Source: Azadirachta indica (Eukaryota; Streptophyta; Magnoliopsida; Sapindales; Meliaceae). Taken from it: a stretch of DNA of 64,000 nt. A program made the position numbers and the translations under genes. Below, piece by piece: positions 54,541 through 64,000 of the stretch (position 1 is its first letter; each line of letters begins with the position of its first letter). The notes below the pieces were generated by a model. That model searched no databases. It was given only the letters and a program-made list of their open reading frames with translations, and was not told where the DNA came from. The stretch covers positions 13,903,744 through 13,967,743 of the forward strand of contig CM040443.1 in the NCBI GenBank assembly GCA_022749755.1. Direction: 5' to 3'.

Positions 54541-55205
54541 ATATCTACCCCTAAACTCTCAAAGCTTTACTTCCTTGCTGTGGAGAGTTTCTTATTCCTT
54601 TACCCTTTAACCTATACTCCATGTTGAACGTCAGTTCCTAGAATGATCACGTAAATGTTACTTCCTGCATGCATATGGAGCACTTATTCTTTATTTATTA
54701 TTTATGCCCAAACTCTTCCCACCTCTCTTGTAGATGGAGCAATCACTTTATCTATCTATCATTTGTGTTGAATGCCAACATTTTACCCTACTTCATTTTC
54801 TTTACTTACTTTCCAACTTCCAACTCCAAAATAGCTTCCTTTTCACTTTCCCCGTCGATATAAGACAATCTTCTTTACTTACTTTTTAACTTTCAACTTT
54901 TCAAGGCAACTTCCCTTTCATTTTCTACCATTTTTTTAAAAAAGGTGGTTTTGCCTTCTAAGGAAAAAATATTCTCCAAAATTTTTGTGTACTTCCTTAT
55001 AGAAATTAGTGAGTTTACGCTTTTTCTTTTTCCTAGTTTTATGTGTTTCTTTTTCATGTCTTCTTTTGAAATTGAAGAAATTTCAAAACCCCTTGTAACC
55101 ACCTATCCTAGTGATGACAAGAGTAGTTGTCATGAGACACTCTACCTTCAACCATGCTTAAAGAGTTTCCTTTTCTAACCACCCCTTAGAGAATGGTCTA
55201 TAGAT
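54541..55205 (+). mobile_element. 5' internal region of the composite retroelement
   Basis: Follows the LTR; no standard primer-binding site was recognised. From about 55058 a plus-strand frame starts MSSFEIEEISKPLVTTYPSD, compatible with the acidic N-terminus of a plant gag-like or transposon-associated protein, and is cut off by the CACTA-like insertion at 55206. Confidence 0.4.
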
Positions 55206-56119
55206 CACTACAAGAAAAAGCCCCTTCTGCGACTAAAAAAATCGGCCGCAAATAATACAAATTTAGTGGCAAAAGAGGCTTTTGAGGCTAAATTGTAGTC
55301 ATTTGCAGCTAAATTGTATTGACTGCAATAAGTCCTAACGCAAAAAATATTTTATTATTTGCACCTGATTTTAGTAGCTGCAAAAAATATTTACGACTAA
55401 TTTTGCGACTGATATGTATCGGCCGCAAATAATATTTGCGACCAACATGTGGTAGCACAAATAGTTTTAAAAAAATTATATTTTTTTTACTACCACCTTT
55501 ATTGCTGAATATTTAGTTACAAAAAATATTAACTATTTACAATATTTTAATTAACTTAAATATTGATCCCATCAAATTAATTTGAATATTAAATTAAAAG
55601 AGAACCAAATATCTAACATAATATTGGAAACATGATTTGTATGATAGTCAAAAATTAAAAAACTAAAAGTATAAAGAAGATTTTATCATAAAATTTGAAT
55701 ATTCATCGTATTAATAAAGTAACCACCGTCCACCATACAAAAAATAAAGTACTTTCTGTCTAGAGTTTTAATTCATGTGATCTTGGTCAATGTCCAACAT
55801 ACAAAAATTTCCCTTAAAGAATTCAAAGAACCAAGCTAGACATCATTCAAAGACCCCTTGTTCCTAAACCTGATATCTTCAACCTGAAAATTGACCCCTT
55901 GTTCCTGTAACAAAAATAAATCGAAAGCCAGGTATTTAATGCAAGCTGCCAACTCCCAATTACGGAGTTATACATGTAAACAAAAAAATTGAAGTTCATA
56001 TCCATAACTTGATTATTTACACAACCAACAACTGTTAAGCAACCCAAGCCAGTAAAGACTTTATTGTAAAGGTAAATCTTTTAGCAAAAATAAAGAAGAA
56101 AATGCTAGTGATTATCATA

Positions 56120-56780
56120 AAAACCTGAGTTATTCATAGGGTTTCCAGCAGCTTCAGGCTCAGGTTCTTTTATGTGAGGAAAGTCCGTTACATTACAGAA
56201 GCTCTATGCTCAAAGCAATATTTTAGCACCTGTAAATTTAAAACCATAAGTTTGCTAATAGGTAAAATGTAAAATAAGAGCTCGGATTTAAGTAAATATT
56301 GTTTTTCTGCAAGGAAAAGAGAAAGAAGGAATATAGCTATCTTTTACCATCGGGTTCTCAAATATTCCAATAGCAGCATGATAAACATACTTACAGTCAT
56401 TACTGCCTATCATCTGAATGCGCAAACAAAAAAAGAACATAACCATGTTCAACTATTCAACTGATTGCAAACTTTAAGATATAGCAAGTGAAATCACATG
56501 CCTTTTCTCAATTACAAACCTATCTTGAACCTTGCATTCTTTGAAATTAACTTTATAGTAGCCAGATTGCCCTCTCAAGGATATCTGCTCCAAACTCACA
56601 ATTATTCATAGAAAATCAAATGAAGAATCATGTTAAAACCACATATGAACGATAGCCATTATGAGGTTATCACCTTTTGCTCATCCTTTTCAATAGCATA
56701 GACCTTCAATGGCATCAACTATTGTAGAAAATAGTTGGCTGTAGCCACTACCTGCAATACCATCCTCCACAGTTGCCTAG
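56120..56780 (-). pseudogene. Unidentified exon-like gene fragments
   Basis: On the minus strand a series of short open segments carry intron-like borders. One encodes MPLKVYAIEKDEQK (about 56669-56712). Next, after TTTGGAGCAG, comes ISLRGQSGYYKVNFKECK (56524-56588). Then, after GCGCATTCAG, comes MIGSNDCKYVYHAAIGIFEN (56351-56416, followed by GTAAAA), and finally a segment with HIKEPEPEAAGNPMNNS (about 56125-56190). The order and splice-like borders suggest part of a multi-exon gene. I cannot name the family. Location beside a CACTA terminus makes capture by the transposon plausible; a decayed resident gene is the alternative. Confidence 0.45.
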
Positions 56781-58704
56781 GAAAGATTTATAATATTTTG
56801 AATGAGAGCATAACTTCAAGTATGATTGTAGAAAATGCAGAAGTAAAATTAATGTAGGAAGTAGAATATCTTTGTTCTTATACCCTCAGTTTCTTTTCCT
56901 TAACCTAGATCTGTGAAATTAATCCTAATGGAAAAAGACAAAAAATCAAATTCTATATAGTAGATAAATGAGACAAAGAACATTGTGTTGCATAGAGCAA
57001 GACCCCCTAAAATTTTAGCAGTCTTCTGATCTTTCATTAAACTTCTCTTTTCCATAATCTTTATCGACTACTTGTCTTCTTCCATCACGAAATTTATCAT
57101 TTTACTCTGCTGCCTGACATCATGATTGACATTCTGCTTATACCTGTAAAATTGTAAAATGATTACACAATTATTAGTTTTCCGAAAAACGAAAAGCACA
57201 CAAGACTGAACTTGGTGCAGGAGAAGAAATAATTAATTGCCCTTCTGTAAAGTTCATCTACAGTAGGACTTCCAAATTTCTGGCTTCTGGGAGAGTTAAG
57301 AATACAAAACATGTTTCCACTGCTTGCTTTCTCTATTGGGGTTATTAATTAAGCAAGTAGCTAACACTTACCTTTTCCTTCGCGAAAGAAATAAAAGAAA
57401 GCATTATAACTGAATGCCAGGGTGGCATTTAGATATTCTAAATGCTTCTTTGTACAAGTACATACTCAAAAAGGCATTACAAAATTCAACAGGTTAATCT
57501 TATATGATTTTTTAACTTTATATCTGTTCTGTACTCATAAATTTCCTTTTTGTTTTTATGACCAATTTTCAGGTAACTACATACAACATATAATCTATCT
57601 TTTTTTAATTCCCTTCTATCAAGTAAGTGGGTCTTATCTCATTCAAGAATTAATACATAAACTTATGTAGAATTATTAGCCACATATTTTATTTCACTTA
57701 CAGAAATTTTGGCAGCATTTTGCCTTAGTTCTCCAAGTACAAAAATATAGATTAAGGGTATTTGTGTTATTTCAAGTTATTTACCAGAAATAACAGAAAT
57801 GCCAACTTCATCTATTGTGTACCTAAAGAACATTAGGAGCTATTGCTGAAATTTTGAAAGAGTGAAATTAAAACTTTAGCTACTAATTATCATACAAACT
57901 TATGCATTCTCAAACTGTCCAAATCAGGACAATTCAAGAATTATTAATAAACTTACTTTTCTCAAAGTCATTATAATATGACAATGAAAAAGGTATGTTT
58001 TATGAATAATTATTGAACGGGTCTAAAGTTAAATGAATGCAATAAAATTAAAATCACATTTAAAAATAGGAGAACAACAACATATCATAAATAACAATAC
58101 ATTCAAAACTCTTAACATAACAGTATATAATATCTCAATAATCTTATAAGAAATATTTAAGATTTATAAAATTTAGTTTATAATCTTACCGGTCACAATC
58201 GTCAACAATTGCAACAAGCAATACAAGCAGCAGCAACAAGCCTGTATAAATTAGTAAATTTACTTAGTAGTTAAGGCTTGCAAATGGAGCGATATTTTAA
58301 CAAAAATATTTAGCAAAAATAAAGGAAATTATGATTTACATAAGAAGTGTATATATATCTATCATTTTGATTTCTATATTATCCATAACATAACCAAATT
58401 AATTAGTTATTAATCATTACTTTTCAATTGCCGTGATTTTATTTTAGATAAATATATAAAATTATCAACTTGTTTAAAAAAGTTATGTTTTTGAATTAAG
58501 TAGATGATTTAAACATGTGATTAAAAAATATTAGAATTGTAAAATTTGAACCAACGCAAAATGATTATATTAATGATTCACCAAATTCAAATATACTATA
58601 AATGTGAAAATTTTTTGTATAAGTGGTTTTTGTTGACTTTTGTTATAAGGTGGAAGTTGAGACATATTGTGACTTCCATCTGTAAATTAAACCACTAAAT
58701 ATTT
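56781..58704. other. AT-rich remainder of the insertion
   Basis: A further minus-strand stretch near 57010-57150 translates into lysine/glutamine-rich text (MINFVMEEDK, MEKRSLMKDQKTAKIL) that may be another exon remnant. The rest shows no gene; the frame at 57422-57670 is not convincing. Confidence 0.3.
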
Positions 58705-58718
58705 TGATGATGATGATG

Positions 58719-58759
<41 letters not shown>

Positions 58760-58772
58760 TAATAATAATAAT
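58705..58772. repeat. (GAT)n/(AAT)n compound microsatellite
   Basis: About five GAT units run into about seventeen AAT units with one interruption. Confidence 0.9.
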
Positions 58773-58890
58773 TTTTATTAAAATATCATACATGCACGTG
58801 GAGAAGAAACATCAACATGGAAATTGGACACTGTGTGTTGGGATAGAAACAGAAATTTTAGTTCAAAAAAAAAAAAAAAAAAAAAAAGAA

Positions 58891-60465
58891 CATGGATGGA
58901 AGGTATATTACATTTAGGAAAGCTTAGAAGAATAAATTAGCTAGCTTTCCCTTTCCTGGGAGAGTTACTCCTCACCCAAAATTTTTAAGCTAAGACTTAG
59001 ATTTCTCTGCCATCCTTTCTTCAGATGAATGGTTAGCTACTTTAGCCGTGCTCCTGCCCAACTTAGTCTTAATGTTTGTTGTGCTATGATTAGCGTGTAC
59101 ATTCTACAGAAGTGCCATGATTTTCCAAGCCCTTCCTTTAGGTAATTCCAAAGGTCATATGTCGTTTAACCTATAACCATAAAACCCAACAAACCTCTTC
59201 TCAAAGGTTTGTATTATACACAATCATGGCCGTAAGTAAACCCTTTGATAACTAATTAGTGTGCTAGGGCAAACCAAATAGAAGAATGTGAGGTTCCTAA
59301 CTAGTGGGGCTTGGAAATTTGGTCCTTGCTATAAGTATGCTGAATGCCATATACCTATATAGTTTTGCACCCCAGGTAGTCTTTCAAAAATTAGACTTCC
59401 TTTTGTTTAGCCTTTGACCCTAACTTCTTCTATCTTTTTTTTTTTTTCAACACTGTAGAGTGAACCACCCATTGTATCCCAAGTAGAAGAGGACCAAATA
59501 AACCAAGTACTTTTCATATCTCTAAACTACATCACTTGGTAATTTTTTTCATAAAAGTATCTATTTAAGTTTGAATTTATTTCCTCACGTCCACTTTCAA
59601 TGAAAGGTAACACCTAAAGTTCCATTTTCTTCTTATTTTGTGCTCTTCTTACTAAACAGATTATTTGCAGATGCGAATGCTATAATGAACCAGTATAACC
59701 AAAAAATAAAGTTTGATTGTGAAGTTGGAAATGTCCGAGCAGTTGGTAGACGTCTGAGGGCTTCTACGTCCACAAATATTCTTGTATCTGCTTCACCTCC
59801 TTTTGTTTCTGGACAATCTTCTATTCCCAATTTTCCTGATATCCCTAAGAAGCTCTCATGGGGAGATTGCTCCTAAGAATGTGTCTACTTGAACGAATAG
59901 TGGTCTTACTGAGTTCACCCTGAGGCTATAAAGGAACTGGGAGATAATTTTCCTGAATCTATAGAGACTCATTCTTACCATGTTTAACTTTCTTCCCCTT
60001 TATCTTACTAGCTTATTTGGTTTCCCTACTAAATTTTTCACCATGCAGTTATTGTGCTTTTTCCAAATTTCTAGAAGAAAACCGAAGACCCTCGAAGAAG
60101 AAAAAGTTAGCTTGCTTACCTTTAATCTAGCTTCAAAGGAAAAGATTGTTGAGCTGGACCTGGAGATTTCCAAAGTAAAGAAGGAGCTAGCCCAATGTAA
60201 AGTAGAAGTTCTAAGATTGATTTAGCTAAACCAGGACTTAGCTAGCTCACTAAAAAAAATGAAGCTAGAAGATCTCAGCAGGGAGAGAGTAGCTGTTGAA
60301 CGTTTTAAGATATCCTCTGAATTCAAGCAAATCATGGATGCCGAATATTGGAAGGGTGTGGGTCAAGCAAGGACAATGGTTGAGACGCACTATCCCACAT
60401 TGGACTTCTCTTTTCTTAATGGCAAGGAAGATGAAACTGCTAAAGCAGGCTCTGGAGACCCTTAA
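58891..60465 (+). pseudogene. Retroelement gag-like/plant-transposon coiled-coil protein relic
   Basis: Clearest in 59640-60465. The first frame (59640-59873) contains NPRAVGR-like and proline-rich text ending FPDIPKKLSWGDCS. A second frame from about 60070 is lysine/glutamate-rich with heptad-like spacing (KTLEEEKVSLLTF, EKIVELDLEISKVKKELAQC), has one internal TAG near 60223, and ends FKQIMDAEYWKGVGQ with THYPTLDFSFL. A coiled coil followed by a YxxG...YPxLDxSFL tail is characteristic of the large plant family of gypsy-associated transposon proteins. It is broken by a frame change and a stop. The 58891-59640 part is too decayed to read. Confidence 0.6.
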
Positions 60466-60602
60466 AATCAAATAGTTCGAATCTTTTGCTTAGTTACCTT
60501 GTTTGCTTTTAATGTTGCTTGGCACTTGTATTTCTCTTCCTTTTTTAAACTAAAAACTAAATCTTAAACTCTTTAGTGTTGTACTTCGATAACTTTCTGT
60601 TC

Positions 60603-60608
60603 AATAAA
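60603..60608 (+). terminator. Poly(A) signal after the gag-like relic
   Basis: AATAAA lies about 138 bp beyond the end of the relic frame, in the context TTCAATAAAAGATGTTGT typical of plant mRNA 3' ends, so the relic was once a transcribed gene. Confidence 0.4.
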
Positions 60609-60649
60609 AGATGTTGTCTACATCTATTTTTATTTTTCCTCTTTTTTCC

Positions 60650-62137
60650 TACACCTTAAATTTGGTTTACTGGTCTCCTCGGAGACAATTTTAACTTACC
60701 AATCTCCTGAGAAGCCAATTTGGCTTGCTAACTTTTTAGGGAAAATTTTTAAAATAATCTTAATTTTCTTTACGTTTACGTAAATAACTTTTTATAAAAA
60801 AATTTTACCAACCTAATTTAAAATATATTTTTCAAACTAAATTATTCTCAATAACTCATTTCAATCTTTTTTCTTATAAAAGTCTATTTTTTAATTTTTT
60901 TCTTATTACTTTTAGTTTTCAAACTCTTTGGAACTCAAACTCTCATTTTTAAAAACTATTTCTCTCTTCAAAATCACTTCTCTTTACTAACGGTGAAGAT
61001 AATAATAGCGTATTTTTTATGGTGAAATTTTAATCACCGATATTAAGTGATTTTTTTATCATATATGTATATATTTTATGTGTGAATTAATTTACTAAAG
61101 AGAAATTTTTCTTCTCAAATGTGAATTCAATGTTGATTATGTAATAGAAAATATTGATTTAAGTTTAAATTACGTTGATTGGTTCTTATATAATGCAAAA
61201 ACATGGATAATTTGAGAATAAGAAGGTGTTGTGCAATTTTGGATCATGAGTGTTTTTACCTGCAAAATAAATTTCGGTTGAGGATAAAATTTGCTTTACC
61301 AGAAAAATAGTTTTTGGATAAGGCCAGTGGTTTTTGGGTAAGGCAAATTTTAACCTTACCCGAAATCCATTTTTCTGATAAGGAAAATTTTGACCTCAAC
61401 CGAAATTTATTTTCCAGATAAAAAACCCATGATCTAAAATCACACAACACCTTCTTATTCTCAAATCATCCATGTTTTTACATTTATATAACAACTAATT
61501 AACATAATTTAAACTTAAATCAATACTTTCTATTACATAATTAAAATTGAATCCACATTTGAAAAGAGAAATTTCGTTTTAGTGAATTAATTCACACATA
61601 AAATATATACTTATTGACAAAAAAATTACTTAATATTAATGATTAAGACTTCGCCATAAAAAATACGTCTTTATTGTCTTCACCGTTAGTAAGGGAGATG
61701 ATTTTGAAGAGAGAAATAATTTTGAAAGATGAGAGTTTGAGTTCGGGAGAATTTGAAAATTTAAAATAATAAAAAAAAAATAAAAAATAGACTTTTATAA
61801 GAAAAAGGATTGAAGTGAGTTATTGAGGATAATTTAATCCGAAAAATATATTTTGAGTTAGATTGATAAAATTTTTTTATAACAAATTATTTACGTAAAC
61901 GTAAAGAAAATTAAGATTATTTTAAAAAATTTCTCAACTTTTTAAGAGTCAACTTTTACTTATTAACTTCCTAGGCGATAACGTTAGCTTGCTAACCTTG
62001 TGGGAAGTAACTTCAACTTATTAACCTCCTAGGAAGCAATATTGGTTTTATAGCCTGCTAGAAAGTAACTTTGGCCTATTAAATTCTCAGCCAATACCAT
62101 ACGGACACTGCCTGGGGAATTTTCTGACCAATTTATA
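60650..62137 (+). repeat. Imperfect 35-bp tandem repeats, interrupted by a foldback element
   Basis: Units resembling CTTGCTAACCTCCTAGGAAG followed by CAACTTTGG occur at 60670-60738 and continue at 61945-62090. The two blocks were one array before the Mutator-like element inserted at 60739. They lie in the 3' internal region of the composite retroelement just before the 3' LTR. Confidence 0.6.
60739..61935. mobile_element. Mutator-like foldback element, 1.2-kb palindrome
   Basis: The entire 1197 bp is an imperfect palindrome centred near 61340, with arms of about 590 bp. The ends are GGGAAAATTTTTAAAATAAT and, inverted, GAGAAATTTTTTAAAATAAT. Identical 9-bp direct repeats AACTTTTTA flank it (60730-60738 and 61936-61944). 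The small centre is also self-complementary (AATTTCGGTTGAGG against CCTCAACCGAAATT). No coding capacity. The two-arm structure and 9-bp duplication fit a TIR-MULE/foldback; transcription would give one long hairpin RNA. Confidence 0.88.
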
Positions 62138-62728
62138 TTAGTTAGAATTTTATATTGGGATAAATTTCCGCACGCTAACTTAGTCTGTTAGGCTTGGGTT
62201 AGACTTGCTAGACCAGTATTTAAGTTTGCTCAGCTTGGATTGGGCTTATTTGATTTATTTCGAATTTATTGGCCAGTTATACAATTTGAACAAAGTCATT
62301 GTTCACCTAAAGTAGTATTCTAACTCAATACTCTTCACGTATGCATTATACTGTTTACTTATAGTTTAGTCTTATTTTTCTTGTGCATAGGTCCTAGGAA
62401 ATGACTTTCATATGTATGGTATGTTAGGAGGTGGTTTTCATGTGTATGATGTGTTAAAAAATAATTTTTTGTGCTTAGGGTGTTAGGAGACAACTTTTTC
62501 ACTTATAATGTACTAAGAAGTGATCTTAACTTCTTTAAAAAAAGTGTCCTTAGACAAAGTGAGATATTTTAAGATAACATTGATTGTCTTTATCCTTTTA
62601 AAAGTGTCATAAGATAAATGAAGAGTTTTTAGGACAAAATTATCTATTTATCCCTCACAGGAAGAAGGCAATCTTTTATTCCAAAATTATCCCTCATTGA
62701 TCATTTGGGTTTTATAATTTCCATCACA
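62138..62728 (+). mobile_element. 3' LTR of the composite retroelement, 5'-truncated
   Basis: Matches the LTR at 53398-54540 from its TTAGAATTTTATATTGGGAT segment (53794 there) to the end (TTTATAATTTCCATCACA). The first approximately 390 bp of the LTR are absent, replaced by the 35-bp repeat region. The minisatellite has about five units. Confidence 0.7.
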
Positions 62729-63095
62729 ATAAAAACACTAGAATGAATCGATTTGTTCTTAGAGAAAAATTTATATCAAAGATTAATATTTTATACTTCT
62801 TTTGTCACTCATTTATGTAAAATCACTCCACCATGACATAAATTAGAAAAATTCGAATCCAATAATATCGATAATAATTGATACTGATAAATTACTAGTA
62901 GTAATAGCATATACATGTATATGTACATGCATATGTGTATGTGTATGTGTATGTGTGTGTAGTTTGTTTCTTAGGTTGTGTGAAGGAAAATCAATCCTTT
63001 ATGAAGGAAAATTGATCCATAAGTCATCGTTACAGTAGAAGGCCAAACCAACCAAGTTATAAATTTATATTTCATTTATTTATTTATTATTTTTA
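62729..63095. other. Spacer with (TG/TATG)n microsatellite
   Basis: A TATGTG-rich run lies at about 62917-62961. The rest may be the internal region next to the inverted LTR, but no coding sequence or primer-binding site was recognised. Confidence 0.4.
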
Positions 63096-63987
63096 TGGAG
63101 ATTATAACATTCGACAGTAAATGAGGGATCATTTTGGAATTAGAGCTCGTATCATTCTGGGAGAGAAAAGCAAACAATTTTTTCCTATAACCTTTTATTT
63201 GTCCTAGGATATAATTAAGGACAAAGGGACTAATGTTATCTTAGAACACCTCATTTTGTCCAAAAATTGACTTTAAAGGAAAAAGAAGCTTACTTGTCCT
63301 AAAATACCTTTTGAAAGAATAGCACTCTTTTAGTATGTTATGCGCAAGTCATCTTCTATTATATCATGCACAAGCAAATCTTCTCCTAGTACACCACAAA
63401 GACAAAACATCATATGTAAACAGTGACGATGAAATAGTACTTTGTGGAAACAGTAACTTTGTCCAAATTATATATTTGGCCACCAAGTCCTAAAATTGAC
63501 CAAATAAGTCTAATATGAGCCTAGCAAGCTTAAAGATAAATCTAACAAGTCCAATTCAAGTCTAACAAGCCCAATTAACGTGTGAAAGTTTATCTCAATA
63601 TAAAACTCCAACTAAGATAAGTTTAAGAGATAGATGATATCATTGATTTTAGGGAGTCCTAGAGGAGCTAATCAATTTGTGTTTAGTTGAAACTCTAAAA
63701 TATAATAAAAGGAGTGGCAAAGAGATAGAAAGAGAACGAAGAAAGCAATAGAGAGAGAAGAAATAAGAAAAATCAAGAGAAAAGAGAATAATTAGAAAAA
63801 GACAAAGGGTTTTGTTTGTACTGTAGCAACCCAACCTTTGATTATTAATAAAATCTCCCATATATTCTATTCATAGACGTAGGCAATACGCCTAATCATA
63901 TAAATTCTAGTTTTTATGTTTCTTTGTCCTTACTTATTTTATTTTAAATTATCAATTCACACAATTGACCAGATTTCTACGTCAACA
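63096..63987 (-). mobile_element. Inverted LTR of the same family
   Basis: On the minus strand it starts TGTTGACGTAGAAATCTGG at 63987 and follows the 53398 LTR through AGGCGTATTGCCTACGTC and TTGGGCTTGTTAGACTTG to an end near 63096. It is about 890 bp, shorter mainly through fewer minisatellite units. It belongs to a separate insertion in opposite orientation; its partner LTR is not in the window. The frame at 63649-63861 lies within it and is not a gene. Confidence 0.75.
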
Positions 63988-64000
63988 ATTATATATATAT

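Larger units (their letters stand above)
55206..58890. mobile_element. CACTA-like insertion with exon-like cargo (right end unresolved)
   Basis: CACTACAAGAAAAAGCCCC at 55206 is a canonical CACTA terminus, followed by repeated TTTGCGGC/GGCCGCAAAT subterminal motifs to about 55450. The matching right terminus was not found; the stretch to about 58890 is assigned because retroelement sequence resumes after it. It contains exon-like segments on the minus strand (56120-56780), otherwise AT-rich non-coding DNA, a GAT/AAT microsatellite and an A-rich tract (58866-58888). Confidence 0.5.

Noticed and set aside
58866..58888. Poly(A) tail of a LINE or processed gene
   Set aside because: No reverse transcriptase or gene sequence precedes it and no target duplication was identified.

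Overview
The window is AT-rich nuclear DNA from a flowering plant, most likely a eudicot. The basis is plant-type intron-rich genes (a class II serine carboxypeptidase-like gene, RNA polymerase II subunit RPB4), a canonical plant miR169 precursor, CC-NBS-LRR resistance-gene relics, and dense plant transposon debris (hAT, Mutator-like, CACTA, Tourist-like, Ty1/copia and Ty3/gypsy). The species cannot be fixed from the sequence alone.

Layout. 1-10.2 kb: an intact nine-exon SCPL gene on the minus strand (4299-9807). Its 3' part lies in a tandem duplication of about 2.9 kb, which left an orphan copy of the last exon at 1324-1473. A MIR169 hairpin (2425-2560, minus) sits in the part of the duplicated unit between the two copies. 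10.2-20.4 kb: two diverged copies of a CACTA-like element with tandem subterminal arrays; each carries a captured piece of the last exon of a RACK1 (G-protein beta-like WD40) gene. 20.4-23.3 kb: the 3' end and LTR of a SIRE/Maximus-like copia element. 23.3-29.0 kb: a CNL resistance pseudogene split by a 4.55-kb hAT element with an 8-bp target duplication. 29-34 kb: a Tourist-like MITE, a second CNL relic that has lost most of its NB-ARC region, and a long ATT microsatellite. 35.5-37.6 kb: an intact six-exon NRPB4 gene (138 aa, minus). 37.7-45 kb: repeated hAT-like segments, a non-autonomous hAT (40544-41960) and two nested long-TIR Mutator-like foldback elements. 45.6-50.7 kb: a CACTA-like remnant split by a Mutator-like element carrying an array of about 260-bp repeats, then a gypsy-type LTR. 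51.8 kb: a diverged intronless 25-codon eL41 (RPL41) copy. 52.5-64 kb: a copia Gag relic abutting a composite retroelement (LTRs at 53398-54540 and 62138-62728, inverted LTR at 63096-63987). That composite has in turn been invaded by a CACTA-like element with exon-like fragments and by a 1.2-kb foldback Mutator-like element.

Only three loci look functional: the SCPL gene, MIR169 and NRPB4. They are independent transcription units, not an operon. The rest is a stratified record of nested insertions, several datable relative to one another through their target duplications. No CRISPR, rRNA, tRNA, bacterial or organellar genes were seen. The most unusual items are the RACK1 exon carried in two CACTA copies, the MIR169 locus in a duplicated unit, the hAT-split resistance gene, the foldback Mutator-like elements, and the eL41 retrocopy.
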